NCBI GenBank assembly: GCA_051859505.1
Contig: JBHYFN010000015.1
Coordinates: 16,624 to 80,623 of the forward strand
Source of the DNA: JAFIEN01 sp051859505
GTDB lineage: Bacteria; Pseudomonadota; Alphaproteobacteria; Rhodobacterales; Rhodobacteraceae
Direction of reading: 5' to 3'
Length of the DNA stretch: 64,000 nucleotides
The notes below the pieces were generated by a model that saw only the letters and a list, made by a program, of their open reading frames with translations, did no database searches and was not told the DNA's origin. The position numbers and the translations under genes are program-made. Positions 50,660 to 60,680 of the stretch are shown here, in pieces; the first letter of the stretch is position 1, and each line of letters begins with the position of its first letter.

Positions 50660-51792
50660 GGCCGCACCAGCGTGGCGGTGGCGATGGCGGCGATCCCCTC
50701 GCCCCGGCCGGTGAAGCCCAGCCTCTCGGAGGTGGTGGCCTTGACGCTGATCCTCTCGGCCTCGAGGCCCATGATCCGGGCGAGTGCGGCCCGCATCGCC
50801 TCTGCATGGGGGCCGATCTTGGGGCGTTCGCAGATCAGCGTGCAATCGGCATGGGTGATCGCAAAGCCCATCTCGCGCGCCAGATCGCAGGCATGGCGCA
50901 GGAAGATCTCGCTTGCCGCCCCTTTCCACTGCGGGTCTGACGGGGGGAAATGCTGGCCGATATCGCCCCGCGCCAGCGCGCCATAGATCGCATCCGTCAC
51001 CGCATGCATCCCCACATCGGCATCGGAATGGCCCACAAGCCCCTGATCATGCGGCACTTTCACCCCACAGAGCCAGACATGATCGCCCGGCCCGCAGGCG
51101 TGAACGTCGAATCCGTTGCCGGTGCGAATGTCCATCTGTCCCCTCATCAGTGCTTCGGCCCGGGCGAAATCCTGCACCCGGGTGATCTTGAGATTGCGCT
51201 CGGCCCCTTCGACGATGGCGACCGAAAGCCCGGCGCGGCGGGCGACCTCGACATCATCGGCGGCCTCGCCCTGATGCGCGCGGTGGGCGGTCAGGATCGC
51301 GGGATAGCGAAAGCCCTGCGGCGTCTGCGCGCGCCAAAGGCCCGCGCGGTCCTGCGTGCCGCTGACCAGCCCGCCGTCGCCCCGCCAAAGCGCATCCGTC
51401 ACCTCGAGCGCGGGGGCAGCGCCGTCATGATCGGCCAGCGCCGCCCGGACCCGCCCGATCACGCCGGCATCCACCAAGGGGCGCGCGGCATCGTGGATCA
51501 GCACCGCCTCGGGCGCATGAGGCGCAAGCGCCTCGAGGCCTGCGCGGACGCTTTCGTTGCGTGTGGCCCCGCCATGGGCGAGGATCACGCCGTCGATGGC
51601 CGCTTCGGCAAGGCGCTCGGCATCCTCGGGATGGATCACAAGAACGACAGGGCCCAGATCCGCCACCCCGCGAAAGGCCGCGACCGTATGGGCCAGAACC
51701 GGCCGCCCGGCCAGCATCTGCCACTGCTTGGGCCGCGCCCCGCCCGCCCTTGTGCCGCGACCGGCCGCAACGATGATGATGGCGGTCTGCAT
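50656..51792 (-). CDS. ispDF: bifunctional IspD/IspF isoprenoid enzyme
   Basis: 378-aa fusion of two non-mevalonate pathway enzymes. Residues 1 to about 215 are the MEP cytidylyltransferase (VAAGRGTRAGGARPKQW nucleotide-binding start, DAARPLVD, DRAGLWRAQTPQGFR). From about 220 the cyclodiphosphate synthase follows (RTGNGFDVHA zinc site, GHSDADVGMHAVTDAIYGAL, GDIGQHFP, ATTSERLGFTGRGEGIAA). Such fusions are usual in alphaproteobacteria. It is transcribed divergently from dusB. Confidence 0.95.
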   Translation of the reverse strand: MQTAIIIVAAGRGTRAGGARPKQWQMLAGRPVLAHTVAAFRGVADLGPVVLVIHPEDAERLAEAAIDGVILAHGGATRNESVRAGLEALAPHAPEAVLIHDAARPLVDAGVIGRVRAALADHDGAAPALEVTDALWRGDGGLVSGTQDRAGLWRAQTPQGFRYPAILTAHRAHQGEAADDVEVARRAGLSVAIVEGAERNLKITRVQDFARAEALMRGQMDIRTGNGFDVHACGPGDHVWLCGVKVPHDQGLVGHSDADVGMHAVTDAIYGALARGDIGQHFPPSDPQWKGAASEIFLRHACDLAREMGFAITHADCTLICERPKIGPHAEAMRAALARIMGLEAERISVKATTSERLGFTGRGEGIAAIATATLVRP

Positions 51793-52028
51793 CCTGTTTC
51801 CCTATGACAGCGGGACAATCGAGGGGGCGTTTCAGCGGCCCCTAGGGGCCGTTGCGTGCCCCGGATCCTTAATCTCTGCGCTCGCCGGGTGCAAATCCTC
51901 TCTCTTTCCGGCGCAATATGCGCAAAAATTAAGCACCTACTGAAATATGACGCAAACATAGCCACCTGAGCGTTGTAAGCGCGGGCGCAGCCCTTTACCT
52001 CCCACCCAGACGCATAACAATTAGGCAT
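51793..52028. promoter_or_regulatory. divergent promoter region of ispDF and the dusB-ntr operon
   Basis: 236 bases, clearly more A+T-rich than the surroundings (CAAAAATTAAGCACC, AAACATAGCC, AATTAGGCATATG). GCGCA-ATA-TGCGC at 51911-51923 is an inverted repeat that could be an operator. No clear -24/-12 sigma-54 promoter is seen. Confidence 0.5.
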
Positions 52029-53035
<1,007 letters not shown>

Positions 53036-53039
<4 letters not shown>

Positions 53040-54130
53040 TCTCGGACACCGCCCTCTGGAACTCGCTGCCCGTGCCGGCGCTGCTGCTGGCGCCCGACGA
53101 CCGGATCGAAGACCTCAACCCGGCCGCCGAATCCTTCCTGAACCTGTCATCGCGTGCGCTGATCGGGGCTTCGGTCTGGGACAAGGTGATGATCGACGCG
53201 CCGCTGGAAGAGGCCTTCGCCCGCACCCGCGAGAGGCAATCCTCGTTGTTCGTCAATGACGTGGATGTCGGCTCGGGCGAACGCGCGCCGATCCAGTGCA
53301 ACATCCAGTTCGCCTATCTGCAGGGCACCGCGGGCTTCATGCTGATGCTGATCTCCCCGCGCGAGATCGCCAGCCGCATGACGCAGAACGTGCAATCGAC
53401 CAAGGCCGCGAAATCGGCCATCGGCATGGCCGAGATGCTGGCGCATGAAATCAAGAACCCGCTGGCCGGCATCGCGGGGGCGGCGCAGCTTCTGTCGATG
53501 GGGCTGAAGGGGGCGGATCTGGAGCTGACCGACCTGATCGTCGAGGAGACGCGGCGCATCGTGAAGCTGCTGGAACAGGTCGAGCAGTTCGGCAACCTCC
53601 GGCCGCCCGCGCTGCGCCCGGTCAATATCCATGACGTGCTGGACCGCGCGCGGCAATCGGCCTCGGTGGGCTTCGGCGCGCATATGATGTTCATCGAGGA
53701 TTACGACCCCTCGCTGCCGCGCACCCTGGCCGATGGCGACCAGCTTCTGCAGGTCTTTCTCAACCTTCTCAAGAACGCCTCCGAGGCGGGCGGCGCCGGC
53801 GGCACGATCCGGCTGCGGACCTTCTATGAACCCTCGCTGCGGATGCGGCGCAAGGATGGCACGCTGGGCCGGCTGCCCTTGCAGGTCGAGGTGATCGACG
53901 ACGGGCCGGGCCTGCCGCCCGAGATTGCCGCCGATGTGTTCGAACCCTTCGTCTCGGGGCGCGAGAACGGGACGGGGCTGGGGCTGGCGCTGGTGTCGAA
54001 GCTGATCGGCGATATCGGCGGCTGGATCTCGGTCGATTCGGTGCCGGGGCGGACGGTGTTCCGCATCTCGCTGCCGCTTGCCCCGCGCGAGGACGAGGCG
54101 CAAGACCTTCAAGACACTGGAGAAAACTGA
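53036..54130 (+). CDS. ntrB: nitrogen-regulation sensor kinase NtrB
   Basis: Cytoplasmic two-component kinase, 364 aa. An N-terminal PAS domain (PVPALLLAPDDRIEDLNPAAESF) is followed by the phosphoacceptor in LAHEIKNPLAGIAGA (His137), then LLQVFLNLLKNASEA (N box), IDDGPGLPPEI (G1) and GTGLGLALVSKLI (G2). It phosphorylates NtrC when PII signals nitrogen shortage. It shares a base with the ntrC start (TGATG). Confidence 0.95.
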
Positions 54131-55500
54131 TGGACGGAACTGTTCTTGTCGCCGATGACGATCGCACGATCCGAACCGTCCTGACCCAGGCGCTGACCCG
54201 GGCGGGGTGCAAGGTTCATGCGACCTCGTCGCTGGTGACGCTGATGCGCTGGGTTGATGAGGGCAAGGGCGATCTGGTGATCTCGGATGTGATCATGCCC
54301 GATGGCAACGGGCTCGAGCAGTTGCCAAAGATATCCGAGGCCCGGCCCGGCCTGCCGGTGATCGTGATCTCGGCGCAGAACACGATCATGACGGCCATTC
54401 AGGCCGCCGAGGCGGATGCCTTCGACTATCTGCCCAAGCCCTTCGATCTGCCCGACCTGATGAAACGCGCGGCCCGCGCGCTTGAAGTGAAGCGCCGCGC
54501 CCCCGCGCCGCGCCCCGGCACCCCGGCCGAGGATCGCGGCAGCGATCTGCCGCTGGTGGGCCGGACCCCGGCGATGCAGGCGCTCTATCGGTTGGTCGCG
54601 CGGGTGATGAACACCGCACTTCCCGTCCTGATCACCGGTGAAAGCGGGACGGGCAAGTCCCTGATCGCGCGCGCGATTCACGATTTCTCGGACCGGCGGG
54701 GGCTGCCCTTCGTCGTGGTCTCGGCCGCCGATCTGCAGGGGGTCGAGGGGCCCTCGACCGTGCTGGCGCGGGCCAAGGGCGGCTCGATCCTGTTCGATGA
54801 GGTGGGCGATCTGAACGAGGATGCGCAGGCCCGGATCGTGCGGATGCTGGATACCCTGGGCGACAATGCGCCCCGGATCATGTCGACCTCGCAGACCGAT
54901 CTGATGGGCCTGATGGAGAAGGGGGCCTTCCGCGAAGACCTGTTCTATCGGCTGGGCGGCGTGACCATCGCGGTGCCGTCGCTGCGCGAACGCGTCGATG
55001 ACATCCCGCTTCTGGCCGAGCATTTCTTCGCCCGGTCCGAGCGCGACGGGTTCGCGATGCGGCGCCTCTCATCGGGCGCGCTCGATCTCGTGCGGACCTA
55101 TTCCTGGCCCGGGAATGTGCGCCAGCTGGAAAACGCGATCCGCCGGCTTGTCGTCACCTCGTCGGAGGAAGAGGTCAGCCGGGCCGAGGTCGAGGCGGTT
55201 CTGGGCAACCAGCCGGCGATGGAGCCCCTGCGCGGCGGCACCGATGGCGACAAGCTGATGGCCAGCGTGGCCAAGCATCTGCGCCGCTATTTCGATCTGC
55301 ACGGCGGGGTGCTGCCGCCGCCGGGCCTTTACAACCGGATCCTGCGCGAGGTCGAAACCCCGCTGATCGAGATCGCGCTGGATGCGACCGGCGGCAATCA
55401 GGCCAAATGTGCCGATCTTCTTGGGATCAACCGCAATACCTTGCGCAAAAAGATCACGGATCTGGATATTCGCGTGACACGGCGCCGCAAGTTGATGTAA
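54130..55500 (+). CDS. ntrC: nitrogen-regulation response regulator NtrC lacking GAFTGA
   Basis: 456-aa response regulator. The receiver has Asp53 (VISDVIMP), and a Lys is seen in YLPKPF. The AAA+ domain has Walker A GESGTGKS at 170-177 and Walker B ILFDEV near 220-225. Between them the sigma-54-contacting GAFTGA loop is missing: DLQGVEGPSTVLARAKGG takes its place, about a loop shorter. The C-terminal Fis-type HTH is present (AKCADLLGINRNTLRKKI). In Rhodobacter capsulatus this form activates sigma-70 polymerase. It is the target of NtrB. Confidence 0.95.
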   Translation: MDGTVLVADDDRTIRTVLTQALTRAGCKVHATSSLVTLMRWVDEGKGDLVISDVIMPDGNGLEQLPKISEARPGLPVIVISAQNTIMTAIQAAEADAFDYLPKPFDLPDLMKRAARALEVKRRAPAPRPGTPAEDRGSDLPLVGRTPAMQALYRLVARVMNTALPVLITGESGTGKSLIARAIHDFSDRRGLPFVVVSAADLQGVEGPSTVLARAKGGSILFDEVGDLNEDAQARIVRMLDTLGDNAPRIMSTSQTDLMGLMEKGAFREDLFYRLGGVTIAVPSLRERVDDIPLLAEHFFARSERDGFAMRRLSSGALDLVRTYSWPGNVRQLENAIRRLVVTSSEEEVSRAEVEAVLGNQPAMEPLRGGTDGDKLMASVAKHLRRYFDLHGGVLPPPGLYNRILREVETPLIEIALDATGGNQAKCADLLGINRNTLRKKITDLDIRVTRRRKLM

Positions 55501-55590
55501 AACCGCAACAGAAGCGTGGCGCCGGGGCCGCAAGGCCCGAATGACCACGCCGGCGGTGGGGGCCTTTGGCCCGATTGGTAGGCGGTCTCG

Positions 55591-57834
55591 GTGCGGCGGT
55601 CATTTTCAGGGCTGGACCTGACGCGATTCTCTCGCTGGCGGCGCACGCGGCGGGTCCAGAATGCTGCGACCCTGGGCCTTGTCATCCTTGGCCCGATCCT
55701 TGCGGCGGCGACCTATTTCGTTCTGGGCCCGCTGGATCAGGGCGCGAGCGCGCCGCTTCTGCGCGTCGTCCTGCTGGCCGATCTGGTCTATGTGATCCTT
55801 GTCGCGGCGCTGGTCCTGCAGCGCGTGGCGCGGATGATCGCGGCGCGGCGCGCGCGCTCGGCCGGGTCCGAGCTTCACCTGCGGCTGACCGGGGTTTTCG
55901 TGGCGCTGGCGCTGGTGCCGACAGTCACGGTGGCGATCTTCTCGGTGCTGACGATCAATGTGGGGCTTGAGGGATGGTTCTCGGAACGGGTCCGCAATGT
56001 CCTTGGCTCGTCGCTCGCCGCGGCCGAGGCCTATGAAGAGGAACACCGGCAAGAGCTGGCGCGCGACGGGCTGGCGCTGGCCGCCTATCTGAACACCGAA
56101 CGCCAGGCGACCTTCTTCATGTCGGATGGCGAGGTGCGGCAGGCCCTGGGCCGGGTGCAGGTGCAGGCCGAGCGCGGCCTGACCGAGGTTTTCGTGATCG
56201 ACGGCGCCGGAGAGATCCGCGCCCGCGGCCCGCGGTCCTACGAATTCGGCTATGAACAGCCTGCGCCCGAGGATTTCCTCGCCGCCGAACGGGCCGGGCT
56301 GATCATCATCGAGGATTGGGAAAACAACGAGTTCCGGGCGCTGATCCCGCTGGAAACCTTTGTCGACCGCTACCTCTATGTCACCCGCGCGGTGGACGGC
56401 AACATCCTGTCGCTGCTGGATGAAACCCAGGAGACGGTGGCGCTTTACGAACAGCTGGAACGCGACCGGGGGCGGCTTCTGTTCGAATTCGGGCTGCTTT
56501 ACCTGGGCTTTGCCGTGATCCTGATCCTGGCCGCGATCTGGCTGGGGCTGTGGTTCGCCGAGCGCCTCTCGCGCCCGGTGGGGCGGCTGGTCAGTGCGGC
56601 GCAGCGGGTGGGCGCGGGCGATCTGGGCGTGCGCGTGATCGAGGAAGAGGGCGACGACGAGATCGCCCAGCTGGGGCGCGATTTCAACCGCATGACCGCG
56701 CGCCTCAAGGGCCAGCGCGACCGGCTGCTCGACAATACCCGCCAGATCGAGGAGCGGCGGCGTCTGTTCGATTCCGTGCTGGCCTCGGTCACTTCGGGGG
56801 TGGTGGGGCTGGATCCCGAAGGGCGGATCACCTTCGTCAACCGCTCGGCTCGGCGGGTGCTGCTGATGGAGGATTTCCCCGACGAGGTGGCGCTGTCGGA
56901 TGTGGTGCCGGAATTCGCGCCGCTGCTTGACCGGCTGACGCAGGAGGGGCGCGACGTCCTGCAGGAGCAGATCAACATCGTGCGCGGCGGCAAGCAGGAA
57001 AGCCTGCTGGTGCGGATGGCGCCGCGGCGGGGTGAGGAGGGGGCGCTCGAGGGCTATGTGGTGGCCTTCGACGACGTGACCGATCTGGTCAGCGCGCAGC
57101 GGATGGCCGCCTGGGGCGATGTGGCCCGCCGCATCGCGCATGAGATCAAGAACCCGCTGACCCCGATCCAGCTTTCGGCCGAACGCATCAAGCGCAAGTT
57201 CCGCACGGCCGCCGGAGACGAGGCCGAGGCGCTGGACCAGATGACCGATGTGATCGTGCGCCAGACCAACGACCTGCGCCGCATCGTCGACGAGTTCTCG
57301 CGCTTTGCCCGGATGCCGGAACCCGACCGGATGGTGAACGATCTGACCGCGATCCTGCGCGATGCCGTGACCCTGCAGGAGGCCGGCCAGCCTGATGTGC
57401 AGATCACCGCCGATCTGCCCGCGCCGGTGCTGGCCGAGGTGGATTCGACCATGATCGGCCAGGCGCTGACCAACCTGATCAAGAATGCCGGAGAGGCGAT
57501 CGAGACGCGCCGCGAGAAGATGAACGATGCCTTCCGCCCCGAGATCCGCATCCATCTGCACCCCGGCGAGGGCTCGGCGCGGATCGTGATCGCGGACAAT
57601 GGCATCGGCCTGCCCGAAGACCGCGCGCGCCTGTTCGAGCCTTACGTCACCACGCGCGCCTCGGGCACCGGGCTGGGCCTGTCCATCGTGCGCAAGATCA
57701 TCGAGGAACATGGCGGCACGCTTGTCCTTGACGATGCCGAAAGTTTCGACGGCGGGCCGCACCGGGGTGCGGCGGCCATCATCACCCTGCCGGTCTTGCC
57801 GGCGGGCAGTATTGCCGAAAGAGCAGCAGAATGA
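55591..57834 (+). CDS. ntrY: NtrY-family transmembrane sensor kinase
   Basis: 747-aa membrane kinase. The N-terminal membrane segments are LGLVILGPILAAATYFVLG, VVLLADLVYVILVAALV, VFVALALVPTVTVAIFSVL and, at about 290-310, LLYLGFAVILILAAIWLGLWF. A periplasmic sensor part lies between the last two. HAMP (SRPVGRLVSAAQRVG) and PAS domains lead to the phosphoacceptor in RRIAHEIKNPLTPIQL (His517), and an ATPase domain (GTGLGLSIVRKII). GTG start. It partners NtrX 7 bases downstream in nitrogen and redox control. Confidence 0.93.
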   Translation: MRRSFSGLDLTRFSRWRRTRRVQNAATLGLVILGPILAAATYFVLGPLDQGASAPLLRVVLLADLVYVILVAALVLQRVARMIAARRARSAGSELHLRLTGVFVALALVPTVTVAIFSVLTINVGLEGWFSERVRNVLGSSLAAAEAYEEEHRQELARDGLALAAYLNTERQATFFMSDGEVRQALGRVQVQAERGLTEVFVIDGAGEIRARGPRSYEFGYEQPAPEDFLAAERAGLIIIEDWENNEFRALIPLETFVDRYLYVTRAVDGNILSLLDETQETVALYEQLERDRGRLLFEFGLLYLGFAVILILAAIWLGLWFAERLSRPVGRLVSAAQRVGAGDLGVRVIEEEGDDEIAQLGRDFNRMTARLKGQRDRLLDNTRQIEERRRLFDSVLASVTSGVVGLDPEGRITFVNRSARRVLLMEDFPDEVALSDVVPEFAPLLDRLTQEGRDVLQEQINIVRGGKQESLLVRMAPRRGEEGALEGYVVAFDDVTDLVSAQRMAAWGDVARRIAHEIKNPLTPIQLSAERIKRKFRTAAGDEAEALDQMTDVIVRQTNDLRRIVDEFSRFARMPEPDRMVNDLTAILRDAVTLQEAGQPDVQITADLPAPVLAEVDSTMIGQALTNLIKNAGEAIETRREKMNDAFRPEIRIHLHPGEGSARIVIADNGIGLPEDRARLFEPYVTTRASGTGLGLSIVRKIIEEHGGTLVLDDAESFDGGPHRGAAAIITLPVLPAGSIAERAAE

Positions 57835-57841
57835 GGGACAT

Positions 57842-59239
57842 ATGGGCGATATCCTGATTACCGACGACGAACGCGACATCCGCGAACTGATCTCGGACAT
57901 CCTCAAGGACGAAGGCTTCAGCACCCGTCTGGCCGGCAATTCCGAAGCCTGCATGGCCGAGATCGCGAAGGAGCCGCCCGCGCTGATGATCCTCGACATC
58001 TGGCTGAAGGACAGCAAGATGGACGGGATCGACATCCTCAAGACGGTCAAGCGCGAACATCCCGATATTCCGATCGTCATCATCTCGGGCCATGGCAATA
58101 TCGAGATCGCGGTCGCCGCGATCAAGCAGGGCGCCTATGACTTCATCGAAAAACCGTTCAATATCGACCAGTTGCTGGTCGTCATCAAGCGCGCGATGGA
58201 AACCTCGAACCTGCGGCGCGAGAATATCGCCCTCAAGCGCGGCGATCAGCAAAGCGCCGAGATGCTGGGCGAAAGCGCGGCCTTCCGGGCGCTTCGGGCG
58301 CAGCTTGACAAGGTGACGAAATCGAACGGCCGGGTGATGCTGACCGGCGATCCCGGGTCGGGCAAGGAAACCGCCGCGCGCTATATCCACGCCAATTCCA
58401 ATCGCGCCAATGCGCCTTTCATCGTCGTCAGCTCCGCCTCGATCGAACCCGACCGGATGGAAGAGGTGCTGTTCGGCCGCGAGGGGGCGGATCGCAGCGT
58501 CGAGAAAGGGCTTCTGGAACAGGCACATGGCGGGGTGATCTATTTCGACGAAGTGGCCGACATGCCGCTGGGCACCCAGTCCAAGATCCTGAGGGTTCTG
58601 GTGGACCAGACCTTTCAGCGGGTGGGCGGCGCCGAGAAGGTGCAGGTGGACCTGCGCGTCATCTCGTCGACCAACCGCGACCTGTCCGAGGCCATCGCCG
58701 AGGGCCGGTTCCGGCAGGAACTGTTCCACCGGCTGAACGTGGTGCCGATCGAAGTGCCCAGCCTCGAGGAACGGCGCGAGGATATCCCGCTTCTGGCCGA
58801 GCATTTCATCGCCGTCCTGAACCAGAGCCAGGGCCTGCCGCTGCGCAAGCTGGCCGAGGATGCCCGCGCGCTGTTGCAGACGATGGTCTGGCCCGGCAAT
58901 GTGCGGCAGTTGAGGAACGTCGTCGAGCGCGTTCTTATCCTTGGGGAAAGTGGCGGAGACATCAGCGCCAAGGAGCTTCCCGCCCTTGATGACGGCGGCG
59001 GAGAGGAGGGCCGCGTCGTGCTGTCGGGCGGGCTGGCCACATTGCCGCTCCGCGAGGCGCGCGAATTGTTCGAGAGGGAATACCTGCTGACCCAGATCAA
59101 CCGCTTCGGCGGCAATATCAGCCGCACGGCCAGTTTCGTGGGGATGGAACGCTCGGCGCTCCATCGCAAGCTCAAGTCTTTGGGCGTGGTGACATCCTCC
59201 AAGGCGGGCGCAAGGGTCGCCTATGTCGACGAGGAGTAA
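57842..59239 (+). CDS. ntrX: NtrX-family response regulator lacking a canonical GAFTGA
   Basis: 465-aa response regulator. The receiver Asp52 is in LMILDIWLKDSKMDG. The AAA+ Walker A is GDPGSGKE (169-176, instead of GESGTGKE) and Walker B is VIYFDEVAD. The GAFTGA loop region reads LFGREGADRSVEKG (about 210-223), so the sigma-54 contact is absent. A C-terminal Fis-type HTH is present (NISRTASFVGMERSALHRKL). The ATG at 57842 follows ntrY by 7 bases. It probably regulates through sigma-70 or as a repressor; that is inference. Confidence 0.93.
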   Translation: MGDILITDDERDIRELISDILKDEGFSTRLAGNSEACMAEIAKEPPALMILDIWLKDSKMDGIDILKTVKREHPDIPIVIISGHGNIEIAVAAIKQGAYDFIEKPFNIDQLLVVIKRAMETSNLRRENIALKRGDQQSAEMLGESAAFRALRAQLDKVTKSNGRVMLTGDPGSGKETAARYIHANSNRANAPFIVVSSASIEPDRMEEVLFGREGADRSVEKGLLEQAHGGVIYFDEVADMPLGTQSKILRVLVDQTFQRVGGAEKVQVDLRVISSTNRDLSEAIAEGRFRQELFHRLNVVPIEVPSLEERREDIPLLAEHFIAVLNQSQGLPLRKLAEDARALLQTMVWPGNVRQLRNVVERVLILGESGGDISAKELPALDDGGGEEGRVVLSGGLATLPLREARELFEREYLLTQINRFGGNISRTASFVGMERSALHRKLKSLGVVTSSKAGARVAYVDEE

Positions 59240-59303
59240 CCGTCTTGACCCGATACCCCCCCTGTGGCCGGGTGATCCCGGCAGCTGAACCGGAGCGGCG
59301 GAC

Positions 59304-60680
59304 ATGAAGGTCATCATCTGCGGCGCCGGTCAGGTTGGCTGGCAGATCGCGCGGCACCTGTCGGGCGAGATGAACGACGTGACCGTCGTCGACAACAACC
59401 CCGACCTGATCCGCCGCGCGACCGAGGTGCTGGATGTGCAGGGCGTGACGGGCCATGCGAGCTACCCCGATGTGCTGGACCGGGCGGGCGCGCGCGATGC
59501 CGACATGATCATCGCCGCCACCCATAGCGACGAGGTGAACATGGTCACCTGTCAGGTGGCCCATTCCGTCTTTGGCGTCAGCCGCAAGATCGCGCGCCTG
59601 CGGGCGCAAAGCTATCTCGAGGTGGTCTATTCCGACCTCTACCGGCGCGAACACATGCCGATCGACGTGGTGATCAGCCCCGAGAAAGAGGTCGCCGGCG
59701 CCGCGCTGCAACGGCTGGCCGCCCCTTCGGCCTTCGATACCGAAAGCTTCCTTGGCGGCAAGGCCGAGCTTCTGGGCCTTTCGATCGGCGAGGATTGCCC
59801 GGTGATCAACACGCCGCTGAGGCAGTTGACCGAGCTTTTCTCGACCCTGCGGGCCATCGTGGTGGGGATCCGGCGCAACGGGCGGCTGTTCGCGCCCAGT
59901 GCCGATGACCAGATCTTTGTCGGCGACGATTGCTATGTCTTTACCGATATCGAGGATCTTCCCCGCACGCTCGAGATCTTCGGCAAGCCGCAGTCGCGCC
60001 AGGACCGGATCGTCATCATCGGCGCGGGCAATGTCGGGCTGGGGGTGGCGCGCAACCTGGAAGGGCGGGTCGACAAGGTCCGGGTCAAGGTGATCGAGCG
60101 CAACCTGCCCATTGCCGAACGCGCGGCCGACGCGCTTGAGCGGACGGTGGTGCTGCATGGCGACGGCCTTGATTCCGCGATACTCGAGGAGGCGGGGATC
60201 GCCAATGCCGATGCGGTTCTGGTGGTGACGGATGACGACAAGACCAACCTCCTCGCCTCGGTCCGCGCCAAGGAGATGGGCTGCCGCATGGCGATCTGTC
60301 TGGTCAACGACCCGACCCTCGTGCCGCTGATGAAGCCGCTGGGCATCGACGCCTATATCAACCCCCGCGCCACGACCGTCAGTTCGATCCTGCGCCATAT
60401 CCGGCTGGGGAGGGTGCGCTGGGTCTACTCCATCGGCGATGCCGAGGCCGAGATGATCGAGGCGCAGGTTCTGGGCACCTCCTCGGTTGCGGGGAAGAAG
60501 ATCAGCGACATCGACTTTCCCGAGGGCGTTCTTGTGGGCGGGGTGCTCAAGGCGGGCGTCGTGACCAAGGCGACCGGGGCGACCCGGATCGACGAGGGGG
60601 ATGTGATCGTCCTTTTCGCCATGGCGAGCGACGTGCGCGAGGTGGAACGGCTGCTGCAAGTCTCGCTCGACTATTTCTGA
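59304..60680 (+). CDS. trkA: Trk potassium-uptake regulatory protein TrkA
   Basis: 458-aa peripheral membrane protein with two RCK units. Each has a Rossmann motif (VIICGAGQVGWQIARHL at 3-19; IVIIGAGNVGLGVARNL near 234-250) followed by a TrkA-C domain. It gates the TrkH channel by binding NAD(H) or ATP. The start codon of trkH shares one base with its stop (TGATG). Confidence 0.95.
   Translation: MKVIICGAGQVGWQIARHLSGEMNDVTVVDNNPDLIRRATEVLDVQGVTGHASYPDVLDRAGARDADMIIAATHSDEVNMVTCQVAHSVFGVSRKIARLRAQSYLEVVYSDLYRREHMPIDVVISPEKEVAGAALQRLAAPSAFDTESFLGGKAELLGLSIGEDCPVINTPLRQLTELFSTLRAIVVGIRRNGRLFAPSADDQIFVGDDCYVFTDIEDLPRTLEIFGKPQSRQDRIVIIGAGNVGLGVARNLEGRVDKVRVKVIERNLPIAERAADALERTVVLHGDGLDSAILEEAGIANADAVLVVTDDDKTNLLASVRAKEMGCRMAICLVNDPTLVPLMKPLGIDAYINPRATTVSSILRHIRLGRVRWVYSIGDAEAEMIEAQVLGTSSVAGKKISDIDFPEGVLVGGVLKAGVVTKATGATRIDEGDVIVLFAMASDVREVERLLQVSLDYF

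Noticed and set aside
54740..54790. Sequencing error as the cause of GAFTGA loss in ntrC
   Set aside because: The frame is intact on both sides, codon bias is normal, and the same shortened loop is known from Rhodobacter NtrC.
55606..58125. 839-codon minus-strand frame opposite ntrY and the start of ntrX
   Set aside because: It mirrors ntrY codon periodicity, has no domain, and is rich in Arg, Gln and His as expected of antisense frames.
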